From Symsagittifera roscoffensis (taxonomy: Eukaryota; Xenacoelomorpha; Acoela; Convolutidae), in assembly GCF_963678635.1 (NCBI RefSeq), contig NC_087070.1, positions 19,687,318 to 19,751,317 of the forward strand: a stretch of DNA of 64,000 nt. Reading direction: 5' to 3'. Each line of letters starts with the position of its first letter. Positions within the stretch are counted from its first letter, which is position 1. Positions 54,415-64,000 of the stretch are shown one piece after another. The position numbers and the translations under genes are program-made. Under the pieces are notes generated by a model that searched no databases, was not told the origin of the DNA, and saw only the letters and a program-made list of their open reading frames with translations.

Positions 54415-55316
54415 TGCCAGTCGGTCATATTTGGAAGTTTGACCTTGAGAAAAGCAAGAGCACTTAATTTTGGAGTGAAATTTGATTTTTCAAAAATTCG
54501 AATGGAGCCTGTCATGCACGATTTTCTCGCGATAACTGAAAACCGAAAAAGAGAAATCAGAACGATCGAGTAACAATCGCGGGAAAGTTGCCAGATAAAA
54601 CAGTGGGAAATTGCTATTCGCAATTTCCGTCACAATAAGACTAGAGTAGAGCTGTCCCATCTGAAACAGAGACAAGCGTATTCCCGAGAACTGACTATCA
54701 TTGCTCGACTGGATTGTTATTCGAATTGGACTAGAGTGAACCTTCGGTGGAAAGGTGGACAGCTTGAGTGTCCCAATGGTTCACGAGAAACTATATTCTA
54801 GAGTTAAAACTTGTCCTTGTTATTGAAACTGATAAACATTAAACTCAATTAGTTACATTATTTAATTCTCGAGTTGATTACCGACTTAATTACTCCCAGT
54901 TCTTGAGCGTGCTACGATGTGAGTACTCAATTTAAATTTCTAGAGTGTGTTTTATGATTGTTATGTTGAGGTAAGGCGAGTTTTAGGTTGATCCATCTGA
55001 AATGGATTAAAGTTCCACTGTCTAATAAAAAGTAACTTAACGGATTGTTCCGACCCGGTTTTTAACGGCGTTCATGTATTTTGGGTATCTAGAGACCTAA
55101 GTATGGGGACGTTCTTATTTCTAGAGTGGGGGGATATTTTGGTAGTAGCTTTTAAGCTGTAACGGGTCGTAGTCTCATGTCACAAGCGAACCGAATTGGC
55201 TCCGACTGATTTGAGGTAGAAAAACACAAGAGATAGTGTCCCTGACTCTTGAGCCAATGGTTATAGGGCCTATTTTTCTTAAGCCTCATGTGTGACTACA
55301 GTAGACGAATGTTACA
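54415..55316 (+). repeat. Element C 5' LTR
   Basis: TGCCAGTCGGTC to GAATGTTACA, 902 bp. The start is set by where R2-like coding similarity stops. The interior differs from A and B but the end is the same. Confidence 0.75.
54606..54628. other. LTR hairpin (element C)
   Basis: Perfect 9-bp stem GGAAATTGC with loop TATTC. It is unrelated in sequence to the A and B hairpins. Confidence 0.75.
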
Positions 55317-55327
55317 TAGTGTTTTTA

Positions 55328-55342
55328 TGGCGCTCCTGGGTG
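55328..55342 (+). promoter_or_regulatory. Element C primer-binding site
   Basis: TGGCGCTCCTGGGTG, 11 bases after the LTR end, same 5' part as in A and B. Confidence 0.78.
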
Positions 55343-55822
55343 TTTACGACATCAAGACTACGGAGTCGAACACACTTGAGACAGCTTTGGGCTGCATGCC
55401 CATTCTAGAGTACCGGTGGTACGGTTCGGCAGGAACGTGCAAACCTTCCGGTTGTACCGTGTTAGCTTTTTAAAGAAAACTCGAGAAAACTTCCTGGTAC
55501 GCTCTCCGAACGAGGCTTAGCTAACCGAGTAAAAGGGGGCAACTAGGGGGACAAAAACACGAGCAAAAAGACAAAAAGCGAAACAAAAACCAGAAAAGAA
55601 TAGAAAAAGGAACAAAAACCATAAAACGAAAAAAGACAGTGACTTTGACACCAGATTAGTTGGATCAAACCTTTATATTAATTAAATAGTATACCCATAC
55701 TGTTTTACAAGTTCGATCGTTTCGATCAACCTAGCAATTTAAACCAGTAACCTCAATAAAGTGCCCGAGTGTGGGGCGTTGTCAAGGGTTTTCAGATAGC
55801 TTGGAGCTTAGCTGGACAACAA

Positions 55823-56012
55823 GGAGACTTGACTGGAAGAGGTGACCAGCCGAGTGGGAAAGTGGTTCAGGAGCACTTGAGCTGAACCAATAGGAGACTT
55901 GACTGGAAGAGGTGACCAGCCGAGTGGGAAAGTGGTTCAGGAGCACTTGAGCTGAACCAATAGGAGACTGGACTGGAAGAGGTGACCAGTCAAGTGGGAA
56001 AGTAGCCAAGAA
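55823..56012 (+). repeat. 70-bp tandem repeat, about 2.7 copies
   Basis: Units begin GGAGACT(T/G)GACTGG at 55823, 55893 and 55963. The third is partial and diverged. Confidence 0.92.
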
Positions 56013-56861
56013 GGATTTGGCAGTTCTCGAGTTCTCAAGTTGGGCAGAACGGGTATCGTTAAAATCCACATTACATTATAGGAGATAAGTGTAAAATTGG
56101 ATAAGCGAAATCCCCCGGTTTTGAGGAACGTTTTCACTTGAGCAGGCCTGGAGACAGGTCTACGGTTTTCTCTTGAGAGGTTTAGCACCCGGCGCTTAAG
56201 GTAATTTTAGGCTTAAGAAGGGGGGCTAAAAAGGGGGAGGTTAGAAGGGGGGCTGGTTAAGTTAGAGGTTGGCGGTTATAATTTGTAAAAAGGGGGGACA
56301 CATTAGAGTAACTAATTGCTCGGCATCGTCGACTTAGTTACATTAGATATTTACACGCGTTGGTCATAGGAAGCGGATATCCAAAATTAGAATCAGGTTA
56401 AGGTAGGTACCCTGGTCGGATTGGTAGGGGGGAACGGACATAGACAGTTTTTGTGATACCCCAAAAGATCGCTAGCAGGGGGGAGGAAAACGCGTGGCAA
56501 TCAAGTACCAGACATTTTTTCGATAGAAGGTAGACATTTGTCACCTTTGAATTTTAGGTGGGTTCATCTCTTTGTTTTTATTATTTTTTCTTGCTTAGAT
56601 TTTTGTTGCATTTTGGTAAGGATTTGTGTTTGGTTTTTATACGAACAGGTGATCACAAGATACCTGCGCACATGTTTTGGTTTCAAGTTGCTTGGAACAT
56701 TGAAAAAGAGGTAAATAAAAAAGGGGGGTCAGCATTTGGCCACTAAGAGAGGGTTTTTGGGAAAATTTTTACTAGAGCTTGAGTGGTGGTGCAAGGTACA
56801 GTGAATCAAGAAGTCCCTAAAACGAAGAAGAAAGAGGTCCCACCGCTCAAACACTTGTTAA

Positions 56862-57703
56862 TAGTCTTGGGACAGTGCCAAAGAAGTCTTGGGACAGTGC
56901 AGTCTGGGGACAGTCTTGGGACAGTGCAGTCCTGGGATAGTCTTGGACCAGAGCAGTCTTGGTACAGCCTTGGGACAGTACAGCCTTGAGACAATACAGT
57001 CTTGGGACGCTACGGTCTTGGGACAGTGGTCTTGGGATAGTGGTCTTGGGACAGTGGTCTTGGGAGACTAGTCTTGGGACAGTGGTCTTGGGACAGTGGT
57101 CTTGGGACAGTGGTCTTGGGATAGTGGTCTTGGGACAGTGGTCTTGGGACACTAGTCTTGGGACAGTGGTCTTGGGACAGTGGTCTTGGGATAGTGGTCT
57201 TGGGACAGTGGTCTTGGGACACTAGCCTTGGGACAGGTCTTGGGACAGTGGTCTTGGGACAGTTGTCTTGGGACAGTTGTCTTGGGACAGTGATCTTGGG
57301 ACAGTGGTCTTGGGACAGTGGTCTTGGGACAGTGGTCTTGGGACAGTGGTCTTGGGATAGTGGTCTTGGGACAGTGGTCTTGGGACACTAGCCTTGGGAC
57401 ACTAGTCTTGGGATAGTAGCCTTGGGACACTAGCCTTGGGACAGTGGCCTTGGGACACTAGTCCTGGGATAGTAGCCTTGGGACACTAGTCTTGGGAAAG
57501 TAGTCTTGGGACACTCGCCTGGGGACACTAGTCTTGGGACAGTAGTCTTGGGACAGTAGTCTTGGGACACTAGGCTTGGGAAAGGGGTCTTGGGACACTG
57601 ACAAAAAGTACTGGGACAGTACCGAACAGTCTTGGGACAGTAGAAAAAAGCCTGGGACGGTACAAAGAAGAGTAGGGACAGTAACTGGAAGTCTTGGGAC
57701 GGT
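56862..57703 (+). repeat. 14-bp minisatellite, about 50-60 units
   Basis: Unit CTTGGGACAGTGGT with variants (ACTAG, ATAGT). A GGG occurs about every 14 bases. The most regular part is 57000-57440. Confidence 0.95.
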
Positions 57704-57954
57704 ATAAAAAATTGGAGTAAAATTACAATAAGTGTTTTAAGACAGAAATAAAACAGAACAAGACTAGTCGGAACTCGGTACGGTTGTAACCACAAATAAA
57801 GAAAGTTTGTCGAAAAGTTTTGAAAGAGAACTGGGAACATCGTTTTTATCACGTTGTATATTTCCTTTTAAGAATTTTTCCACAAGATTTTATTCTTAGA
57901 ATAGAATTGTGTATATAATAATATTGTAAATAAGAGCAATTGTAAATAGAAATA

Positions 57955-58638
57955 ATGAGACGGAGTAGGGTACCGGTGCTCGAAAAAAGGTCAACTGGAT
58001 CAAACACGAAATATAACTCGTCGCTGCGCGGAACGACATCAATGGGCCCAAGGAAGACAAAAGATAACTTTTCAGTTAGTATGGTCAGCACGAGGAGTGG
58101 TACTGAGAACAAGACGAGAGAAGGTGCTAAAGACAAACAGGTGGAGCCCACAATTGAAATCGATCTAGAGACACCAGACCAGAGCGTAGATGAAGTGGAG
58201 AAGAAGACAACGGAATCCACACCGATGCCCCATATGGAAGATCAAAATCCAAAAACCGTGGAGTTTTCGCCGATAGACGCGTTGGAAGACACAACAGGCA
58301 ATACCCGAGAAACGGTGAAAGACGACTCTCAAGTAAAGAAGACATCTTTTACAGAAAAGTTGGCGATGATGGTCAGAATGAAATCGAGAGACAACACGGC
58401 CGAAGAATCAAAAACTGAAAGAGCACAAACATTTGGGACAGTGAGCACGAAGGCGACAGAAGCCGACCTAAAGGAAGAACAAGCCAGAACAGGAGCGACA
58501 GCCGAAAACAAGACAACTGCTGATCATGAAACAGCTACTCTTGAGCTTGGCGACCTGATGACAAAACTAAATCAGATCGACAAAAAACTAAAGTACAGTG
58601 AGGAAGATAGAGACTTAATAAGGAAAGAGTTGAAATAA
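57955..58638 (+). pseudogene. Element C Gag N-terminus
   Basis: ATG 57955 opens MRRSRVPVLEKRS, a basic N-terminus followed by an acidic, Thr/Glu-rich region and the start of a coiled coil (LNQIDKKLKYSEEDRDLI). A TAA at 58636-58638 interrupts it, and the same frame is open immediately after. Element B has no stop at this place, and the context (TAA AAC) is not a known readthrough signal. It is most simply a point mutation in Gag. Gag would assemble the particle and package the RNA. Confidence 0.75.
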
Positions 58639-61600
58639 AACAAACACGAGTATCTGGATAGTTATTTTAAGGCGACAGACGAGAGACTCCTGCAGATGTC
58701 GGACAAGGTAGATGCCACCAATGATGAACGAGGTAAGAACATCAAAAAAGATATGCAACAGTTGAAAAACCGATATGATGATGTCAACAGCCAATTAGGT
58801 AGCCTGGAAAAGAGAATGGACACAATGAACAGGAATCAGGCCGAAAGTTCGTGTGCAATACAGGCGAAATTGGATGCAATTTTGAGAAATTCTACCACAC
58901 AAGAAAGACCGGCAGCGGATCGTACGCAAGGCACCAGAGTTGACTTTGTGGAACCACAAAGGAACAAACGGCAATCGACACCGTTGCCTTTAAACCGGGA
59001 TGCGGTAAGCATAGCACCAACGGCTGCAAAAACAATCATGAAAAATGGAACTTCAAACACAATGAGTGGTCCGGGGGACTCAACAGCTAACAGCAACGCA
59101 GGTCCGGATGCCATGACGTGGGCAAGCACTTGGGAGATGATGAACAGGACTCTAGAGGCCTTCGCCACGAGGAACACTGACTCGAGCGATAGGAGAGACG
59201 GAAAGTCAAGAAAAACTTTCAAGAAGCCAAAAGAATTCAAAGACGACTCCGATGGATGCATTGACACCTGGGTGGAAGTGATGAGATTACACCTAGAGCA
59301 AGATAACTTAAATGATGAAAGGCAAGCATGCACAGCCATACTCAGCAACCTGGAAGGTACGGCATTAAAATGCGTGGTTGCAAAGAAAGAAGAAGAACGC
59401 GATACCGCGGACAAAATCTTCGAAATATTGCTGAATCGATTCGGGTCAGGCATGAAGGGTCACCAAGCGATGATGCGATTTGAAAAGAGAAGGGACGATG
59501 AGTCAATTGATCGGTTCCTAGATGACCTTGAGAGCTTGAGAAGAAGGAGTGACCCAGAGGAGTCGACAAACAGGAGAAACTTAAGCATTGCCTCGAAGTT
59601 CATTGATGGGGTAAAAAGTGATGACTTAAGAACAATGTTAGCAACATACTATACATTGTCGAAAGACAGCGCACCGACCCCAGAAGAAATGAGACAGAAA
59701 TCAAGGGAATACATGCTGATGAAGCCCAAGAAATACTCATATTCAGAAAACAGAAACACGCAAGGGGGAAGCCAACCTCAGAGGTCGTCATGGTACAAGC
59801 CTAGAGATGACATGGACAAGCGCAGATCATGCGCGAACTGCGGATCGGCGGATCACCACGTGGCTGACTGTACAACATACAAACAAGGCATGAAGAGTCT
59901 AGGATACGCACCGGATGAGGAGGACATGAGCCAGATGGAGGAACACGAGTACTATAGTGGCTTAATCGTCAAGATAGGAGCGAGATGCTTCTTCTGTAAT
60001 CAAGAAGGGCACTTCAGAATGGATTGTCCCTTGTTCTGGGAAGCGGTCAAGGACCAGAGTCACCCCAAACATAAGTTGGCATTAGCGGCGGTGCAGAATC
60101 AGCGGAATAGACAAAACGAGTTTGAATCTAGGAACTTAGGAGCACCAAACACGGAATTGCCGACGAAAACAGTGAAAGCTGTAACACATGTTAATGGTGC
60201 GATAGAATCCGCAGCCGGGAACTCTCTAGAGATAAATTATGAGAAAGCGGCGACGGAAGCAATTAACAAAGTGAAACAGGATCTGGCTGCGAAAGAAATA
60301 GAGCAACGACTAAAGCTGGAGATCGAAAGACAGAATTTCATCGAAGCATTATCTGGATCAAAACCAACACCAGAGGCTGTACCGGGCTCGACAAAGACCG
60401 GGAATTGTAACACTGTAAAAATGGTGACGGGAAAGCCATTCGGCATATCGAAAATCGGGGCTAGAAAAATGTCGATAATCACAGTGCGCGGCCACGAGGT
60501 AACCAGAAACTTGAGCGAACCGAGCGACCAGACATTAATGCACATTGACGTGTACGCAGATTACTTGAGTTGTATAAGCCCACAAACGACTTCTAGAGCG
60601 TTGAGAGCACTACTCACGAGAGGGGGCAGCAAGTCGGTGCGTGTTGATAACAGGTATACTGAAGCTTATGGTCCACACGAGGTGATGCTAAATATAGATG
60701 GAATCAACATCTATACCAAGACAATGATAACATGTGACGAAGACCTAATTGGGCAAATCTACGTAGGGAAAGAAGAGTTGAAAGTGAGATCGACTGGACA
60801 CTGCGCCATGCTTGAAGAAGATGCGATGCACATCGGAACGGAGGCAGATGTGACAGGGCACGTGCTAGACATAAGTGGCAAAAAGACTCAGTTACGTGGG
60901 TTACTTGATACGGGAGCAGTCTTGAGCGTCATACCAATTGAAACTTGGGAACGAATGGGCTTTAACAAAGGTGATTTGATAGACTCGAGAATACGGCTGT
61001 CAGCTGCAAACAAAGGGGCCCTTCGGGTGCTGGGCAGGACGCCGATAATAGCCCTCAATTTGGGGGAACGTAACCTGTGGATGAGCTTTCTCGTGGTAGA
61101 AAACCTAGATGAATCTGACCAATTCATTTTGGGCAGAGACTTCATCAGGAATTTCGATGTAGCGATTGATCTAAATAACGCAATGTTCAGGATACGGAAC
61201 CCGGATAGTAGGTACGCAATCAAACCGGTAAATTTAATAATGGCAAATGAAACCAAAGCACCGGTATTCTTGAGTAGGAGGGTGAGGTTAAAGGCGAATG
61301 AAGCGGCAATCGTAGGCTTGAGGATGAAAAATTACAATGAACTAAGTGACAACAAGCAAGTGTGTATAGTTCCGAATCCTAATAGTCAAAGTGCTGCTGT
61401 TTTAGGAAGATCCTTCTCGATAACGAAGAGCGGCCTCTGCGTCAGTGTCTTGTTGAATACTCTTGATATACCGATCACGATACAGAGAGGGAGGAAACTG
61501 GGATATGCTTTACCGGTTAAAACCCGATATGAAACAACGGATAACTCAAAACAAAATGAAGTTGTTGATTGTCCCAATCATAGGGACAAAATTTGTATCT

Positions 61601-62472
61601 TGAGACGATTGCAGGAAATAAAAGATTCTTCAGGTCTTGTTAAATCACTTAAGTCAGAGACAGACGATGGGCTGTCGAGCTGTTCGAACTTTCCAGAGCG
61701 GCCCACACTAGATGAAATGCAAACTGATAAACCGGTTCTGCCGGAGATTGAACATTTGAGGGGCAAACTGAAAGATGAACAGCTCGAAGCCATCAAGGAC
61801 GTACTAGAGCGGAACGAAGAAGTTTTTTCGAGGCATAAAGCGGATATCGGGTGTTGTAATTTTGTTGAGCATGAAATAGAACTTGAGAAGGACGCGGTAC
61901 CGCACAGGGAGGGGGCGAGGCGCATGACCCCACACAAATCGGAGGCGTGTAGAAAAGAAATCGAGACGTTACTAGAGTATGACATGATAGAACCATCCAA
62001 GTCACCGTGGGCGTGTGGAGTAGTGATGGCCAAAAAGAAAGGCGACCAGTTGAGGTTTTGTTGTGACTTTCGATACCTGAACTCCGGCACGGTGAAGAAT
62101 GCCTATCCCATACCTAGGATTGATGAGAGCCTCTCGAAGTTAGGTGATGCAAAATTTTTTACGACTCTTGATTTAGGCTCGGCCTTTTGGCAGGTACCAC
62201 TAAGGAAGCAGGACAGGGACAAGACAGGGTTCGCCTGCGAGTTGGGTCTGTTTCAATGGAAACGGATTCCGTTTGGAATTTGCAACGCCACAGCCACGTT
62301 TCAGCGGTTGATGGCACACGCGCTGATAGGCGTGACGAAGAAGTATGGCAATCTGGTAATGTGCTACGTGGATGACGTGGTAATAGCGACGCCCACATTG
62401 GAAGACCACATTGAGACACTTGACGAAGTGTTAGCATGCATGAAAAGGTCGGGGCTAAAGTGTAAACCATAA
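58639..62472 (+). CDS. gag-pol: Element C Gag-Pol: Gag core, CCHC x2, protease, RT
   Basis: Same frame as the Gag N-terminus, with the first ATG after the stop at 58696. It has the coiled coil, Gag core (GCIDTWVEVMRLHLEQ, ILLNRFGSG), CCHC knuckles CANCGSADHHVADC and CFFCNQEGHFRMDC, protease DTGA at 60907-60918 and ILGRDF. RT follows with LDLGSAFWQV and YVDD at 62365-62376. About 80 residues between knuckles and protease (60490-60755) are absent from element B. The frame is lost at about 62470 (KCKP), where one base is missing relative to B. Gag-Pol is a single frame, as in B. Confidence 0.88.
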   Translation, partial: NKHEYLDSYFKATDERLLQMSDKVDATNDERGKNIKKDMQQLKNRYDDVNSQLGSLEKRMDTMNRNQAESSCAIQAKLDAILRNSTTQERPAADRTQGTRVDFVEPQRNKRQSTPLPLNRDAVSIAPTAAKTIMKNGTSNTMSGPGDSTANSNAGPDAMTWASTWEMMNRTLEAFATRNTDSSDRRDGKSRKTFKKPKEFKDDSDGCIDTWVEVMRLHLEQDNLNDERQACTAILSNLEGTALKCVVAKKEEERDTADKIFEILLNRFGSGMKGHQAMMRFEKRRDDESIDRFLDDLESLRRRSDPEESTNRRNLSIASKFIDGVKSDDLRTMLATYYTLSKDSAPTPEEMRQKSREYMLMKPKKYSYSENRNTQGGSQPQRSSWYKPRDDMDKRRSCANCGSADHHVADCTTYKQGMKSLGYAPDEEDMSQMEEHEYYSGLIVKIGARCFFCNQEGHFRMDCPLFWEAVKDQSHPKHKLALAAVQNQRNRQNEFESRNLGAPNTELPTKTVKAVTHVNGAIESAAGNSLEINYEKAATEAINKVKQDLAAKEIEQRLKLEIERQNFIEALSGSKPTPEAVPGSTKTGNCNTVKMVTGKPFGISKIGARKMSIITVRGHEVTRNLSEPSDQTLMHIDVYADYLSCISPQTTSRALRALLTRGGSKSVRVDNRYTEAYGPHEVMLNIDGINIYTKTMITCDEDLIGQIYVGKEELKVRSTGHCAMLEEDAMHIGTEADVTGHVLDISGKKTQLRGLLDTGAVLSVIPIETWERMGFNKGDLIDSRIRLSAANKGALRVLGRTPIIALNLGERNLWMSFLVVENLDESDQFILGRDFIRNFDVAIDLNNAMFRIRNPDSRYAIKPVNLIMANETKAPVFLSRRVRLKANEAAIVGLRMKNYNELSDNKQVCIVPNPNSQSAAVLGRSFSITKSGLCVSVLLNTLDIPITIQRGRKLGYALPVKTRYETTDNSKQNEVVDCPNHRDKICILRRLQEIKDSSGLVKSLKSETDDGLSSCSNFPERPTLDEMQTDKPVLPEIEHLRGKLKDEQLEAIKDVLERNEEVFSRHKADIGCCNFVEHEIELEKDAVPHREGARRMTPHKSEACRKEIETLLEYDMIEPSKSPWACGVVMAKKKGDQLRFCCDFRYLNSGTVKNAYPIPRIDESLSKLGDAKFFTTLDLGSAFWQVPLRKQDRDKTGFACELGLFQWKRIPFGICNATATFQRLMAHALIGVTKKYGNLVMCYVDDVVIATPTLEDHIETLDEVLACMKRSGLKCKP

Positions 62473-63695
62473 AGTGCGAGATACTCAAGGACTCAATAAA
62501 ATACTTGGGCAGGATGGTAGACAAGCACGGCATCAGACCTGATCCGGACGTCGTGGAAGCAGTCCTAACCTGGAAATCACCGAAGACAGAACACCAGTTG
62601 ATGAGCTTCCTGGGTTTCGCTAACTATTATAGAGAGTTCATCAAAGGCTATGCGGACAAGGTATACCCGATGCAACAATTAATGAGACACAAGGGCAAGA
62701 AGTTCACGTGGAACAACGCAGCAGAAGAGTCATTCCAGAGAATAAAGAAAGAGCTATGTGAGGCACCAGTACTGGGTATGCCGACTGAGAAAGGGATGTA
62801 CGTGCTGGACACGGATGCGTCGGTAGTCGCGATTTCTGGAATTCTCCATCAAGAACAAGAATGGAATGGGAAGACAGTCTTGAGACCAATAGCGTACGGG
62901 AGCAAAGTCCTGAGTGACACGGAAATGAAGTACGGAGCACCGAAAGCAGAGATGTTCGCGGTGGTTACCTTTGTCGAGAAATACAGGGCATACCTGGGCA
63001 GTGAGCCATTCAAGTTGCGAGTCGACAATCGAGCACTGAGCTGGCTGAAGACGTACTCAATGGACCAAAGTTACATTGGGAGGTGGATAGTTCGCCTGGA
63101 CGGATACAACATGATAATTGAGCATAGAACACGAGATAAACGTCAGAATGCCGACAACTTGAGTAAGAAGACGGAGTTCTATGAGAGACAAGAGCAAAGA
63201 GAGGCAGACAGACCTGAAATCAAAGATGGCTTCTCCTTCATGGACAAGGAAACGTACGACAGTCTTCCGCTCACGAGATGGCTGGACAAATCAGGCAAAC
63301 CGATTGAAGATCATCCTGAATTACCTAAAGAACCTCCAGAAAAGACCATCTTGAAGAAGAGCAGAAGGATTCCGATAGAAATCATACTAAAGTCGAAGAT
63401 CGTGAGGGAGACGCTCAAGGCAAAAGGCTATGATCTTAACCAGGTAGAAGCAGGAACTGCACAGATAGATGATGACTTAATGAGGTTGCTCGAGAAACTA
63501 TCAGATGAGAAGCCCGTGATCCAAGAGAAGGGTCAAGAGGAACCGGAAGTCACTATGCTTCGGAGAAAAGAAACAGTGAACAACACCGACTCCTCAAGAG
63601 GAAGCGTCACTGACAGCAAAGATGTCGTGCGGTCACTAGTTGACAAAATCCCCGAAAACATTCTGGAGCAGACCAAGGTTAGGAAAAAAAAGTGA
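62473..63695 (+). CDS. Element C RT thumb, RNase H and start of spacer
   Basis: Pol continues in the next frame (first ATG 62513): YLGRMVDKHGIRPDP region, then MSFLGFANYYREFIKGYADK, VLDTDASVVAISGILHQEQ (block), YRAYLGSEPFKLRVDNRAL and HRTRDKRQNADNLSKK. RNase H is intact here, in contrast to B. The frame ends at a TGA after an A8 run near 63686. One more A would carry the frame into VTFKED, which matches A (VTFVDQD) and B (VHFTDAK). Confidence 0.82.
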
Positions 63696-64000
63696 CGTTC
63701 AAAGAAGATACTGAACACCTGGGACTAGGTCAAGAGTCCGGGGAGTGTTCCATGTTCACGGAAGAAGAAACCGGAGAGGGAAAATTGTCCGGGGAGCGTG
63801 AAGAATGGGATGAAGACTCGGATGAGAGCAGCGAAAACCAAGACAGTCTGTGCATGATATTGGCGGAAGAGAAGACAAGGCACCACGACAGGGAGTTACA
63901 GACGGATCCATCTTCAGGAACGTACAATCTGGACGTACAGGAGATACGAGGTGGTGAAGAACTTCAGAAAATTGCGGTTTCAAGGAAGCCATTCAGGGAA
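63696..64000 (+). pseudogene. Element C RT-integrase spacer (continues outside)
   Basis: Acidic spacer with peptides ESGECS and KLSGERE on the PPT-core DNA. It corresponds to the LSGE spacers of A and B and continues past the window. Confidence 0.7.
63734..63796 (+). repeat. Two internal PPT-core copies in element C
   Basis: GAGTCCGGGGAG at 63734-63745 and ATTGTCCGGGGAG ending 63796. Confidence 0.85.

Larger units (their letters stand above)
55343..57954 (+). other. Element C 5' leader (non-coding)
   Basis: Contains a 70-bp tandem repeat, G-rich stretches (56215-56300) and a long 14-bp minisatellite. Open frames in the minisatellite exist only because the unit lacks stops. No gene is seen. 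Confidence 0.7.
54415..64000 (+). mobile_element. Element C: related giant Ty3/Gypsy-type retrotransposon (3' part outside)
   Basis: 5' LTR, PBS, a 2.6-kb repeat-bearing leader and gag-pol closely similar in protein to A and B. It is inserted in the R2-like remnant. Through the window end it has reached the RT-integrase spacer. Whether it carries the macrodomain and ORF2 cannot be seen here. Confidence 0.88.

Noticed and set aside
56806-57430. Several long open frames on both strands rich in repeated peptides (such as SWDSGLGTVVLGQ)
   Set aside because: They are by-products of a stop-free 14-bp minisatellite that is open on both strands.
58636-58638. Programmed stop-codon readthrough within Gag of element C
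   Set aside because: The context TAA AAC is not a known readthrough signal, the stop lies within Gag and not at a gag/pol boundary, and B has no stop there.

Overview
The window looks like a repeat-rich chromosome segment of an invertebrate metazoan. It has spliced exons of an animal gene family, AT-rich introns, three kinds of non-LTR retrotransposon and a nested pile of very long Ty3/Gypsy-type LTR retrotransposons. The species cannot be named from the sequence. Nothing prokaryotic is visible.

Left edge (1-5.8 kb, minus strand): the first four coding exons of an ELAPOR (EIG121/KIAA1324)-like secreted or membrane protein. The exons are signal peptide 5719-5793, exon 2 at 5275-5395, exon 3 at 979-1174 and exon 4 at 221-368. 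All three splice junctions keep the reading frame, and the gene continues off the left end. A decayed copy of exon 2 lies in intron 2.

5.8-13.3 kb: a 5'-truncated non-LTR element on the plus strand (5873-7652) sits between 25-nt direct repeats. A decayed endonuclease/RT non-LTR element lies on the minus strand (7867-11115). Next is an odd LTR composite (11447-12956) in which the 3' part of one LTR appears as plus, minus and plus copies, making a palindrome of about 560 bp.

13.3-53.3 kb: element A (LTRs 13345-14055 and 52395-53305) is old, full of stops and lacks gag and protease. Element B (27302-50415, 23.1 kb) is inserted in it. B has two LTRs differing at roughly a dozen bases plus a few indels, and a perfect 5-bp target duplication CAGTG. 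B's first coding block is gag, two CCHC knuckles, protease, RT, RNase H, integrase and then an OARD1/TARG1-like macrodomain. A second block of about 8 kb encodes a very large protein with two tandem SGNH-hydrolase-like domains, followed by a third, overlapping frame of unknown function. The same layout is recognisable in A.

53.3-64 kb: an R2-like non-LTR RT remnant is interrupted by element C, a third related LTR element. C's 5' LTR is 54415-55316 and its gag-pol runs off the right end. Its leader contains a 14-bp minisatellite.

Cross-cutting signals: the 3' polypurine tract core (TTGTCCGGGGAG) recurs inside the coding regions of A, B and C in two reading frames. A longer copy of the tract and its upstream flank lies just before the macrodomain in A and B, which suggests internal plus-strand priming sites in a very long element. 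Each LTR family also carries a perfect hairpin in a similar place but with unrelated sequence. All copies in the window look inactivated, although several breaks in B and C are single-base changes in A-runs and could be assembly errors.
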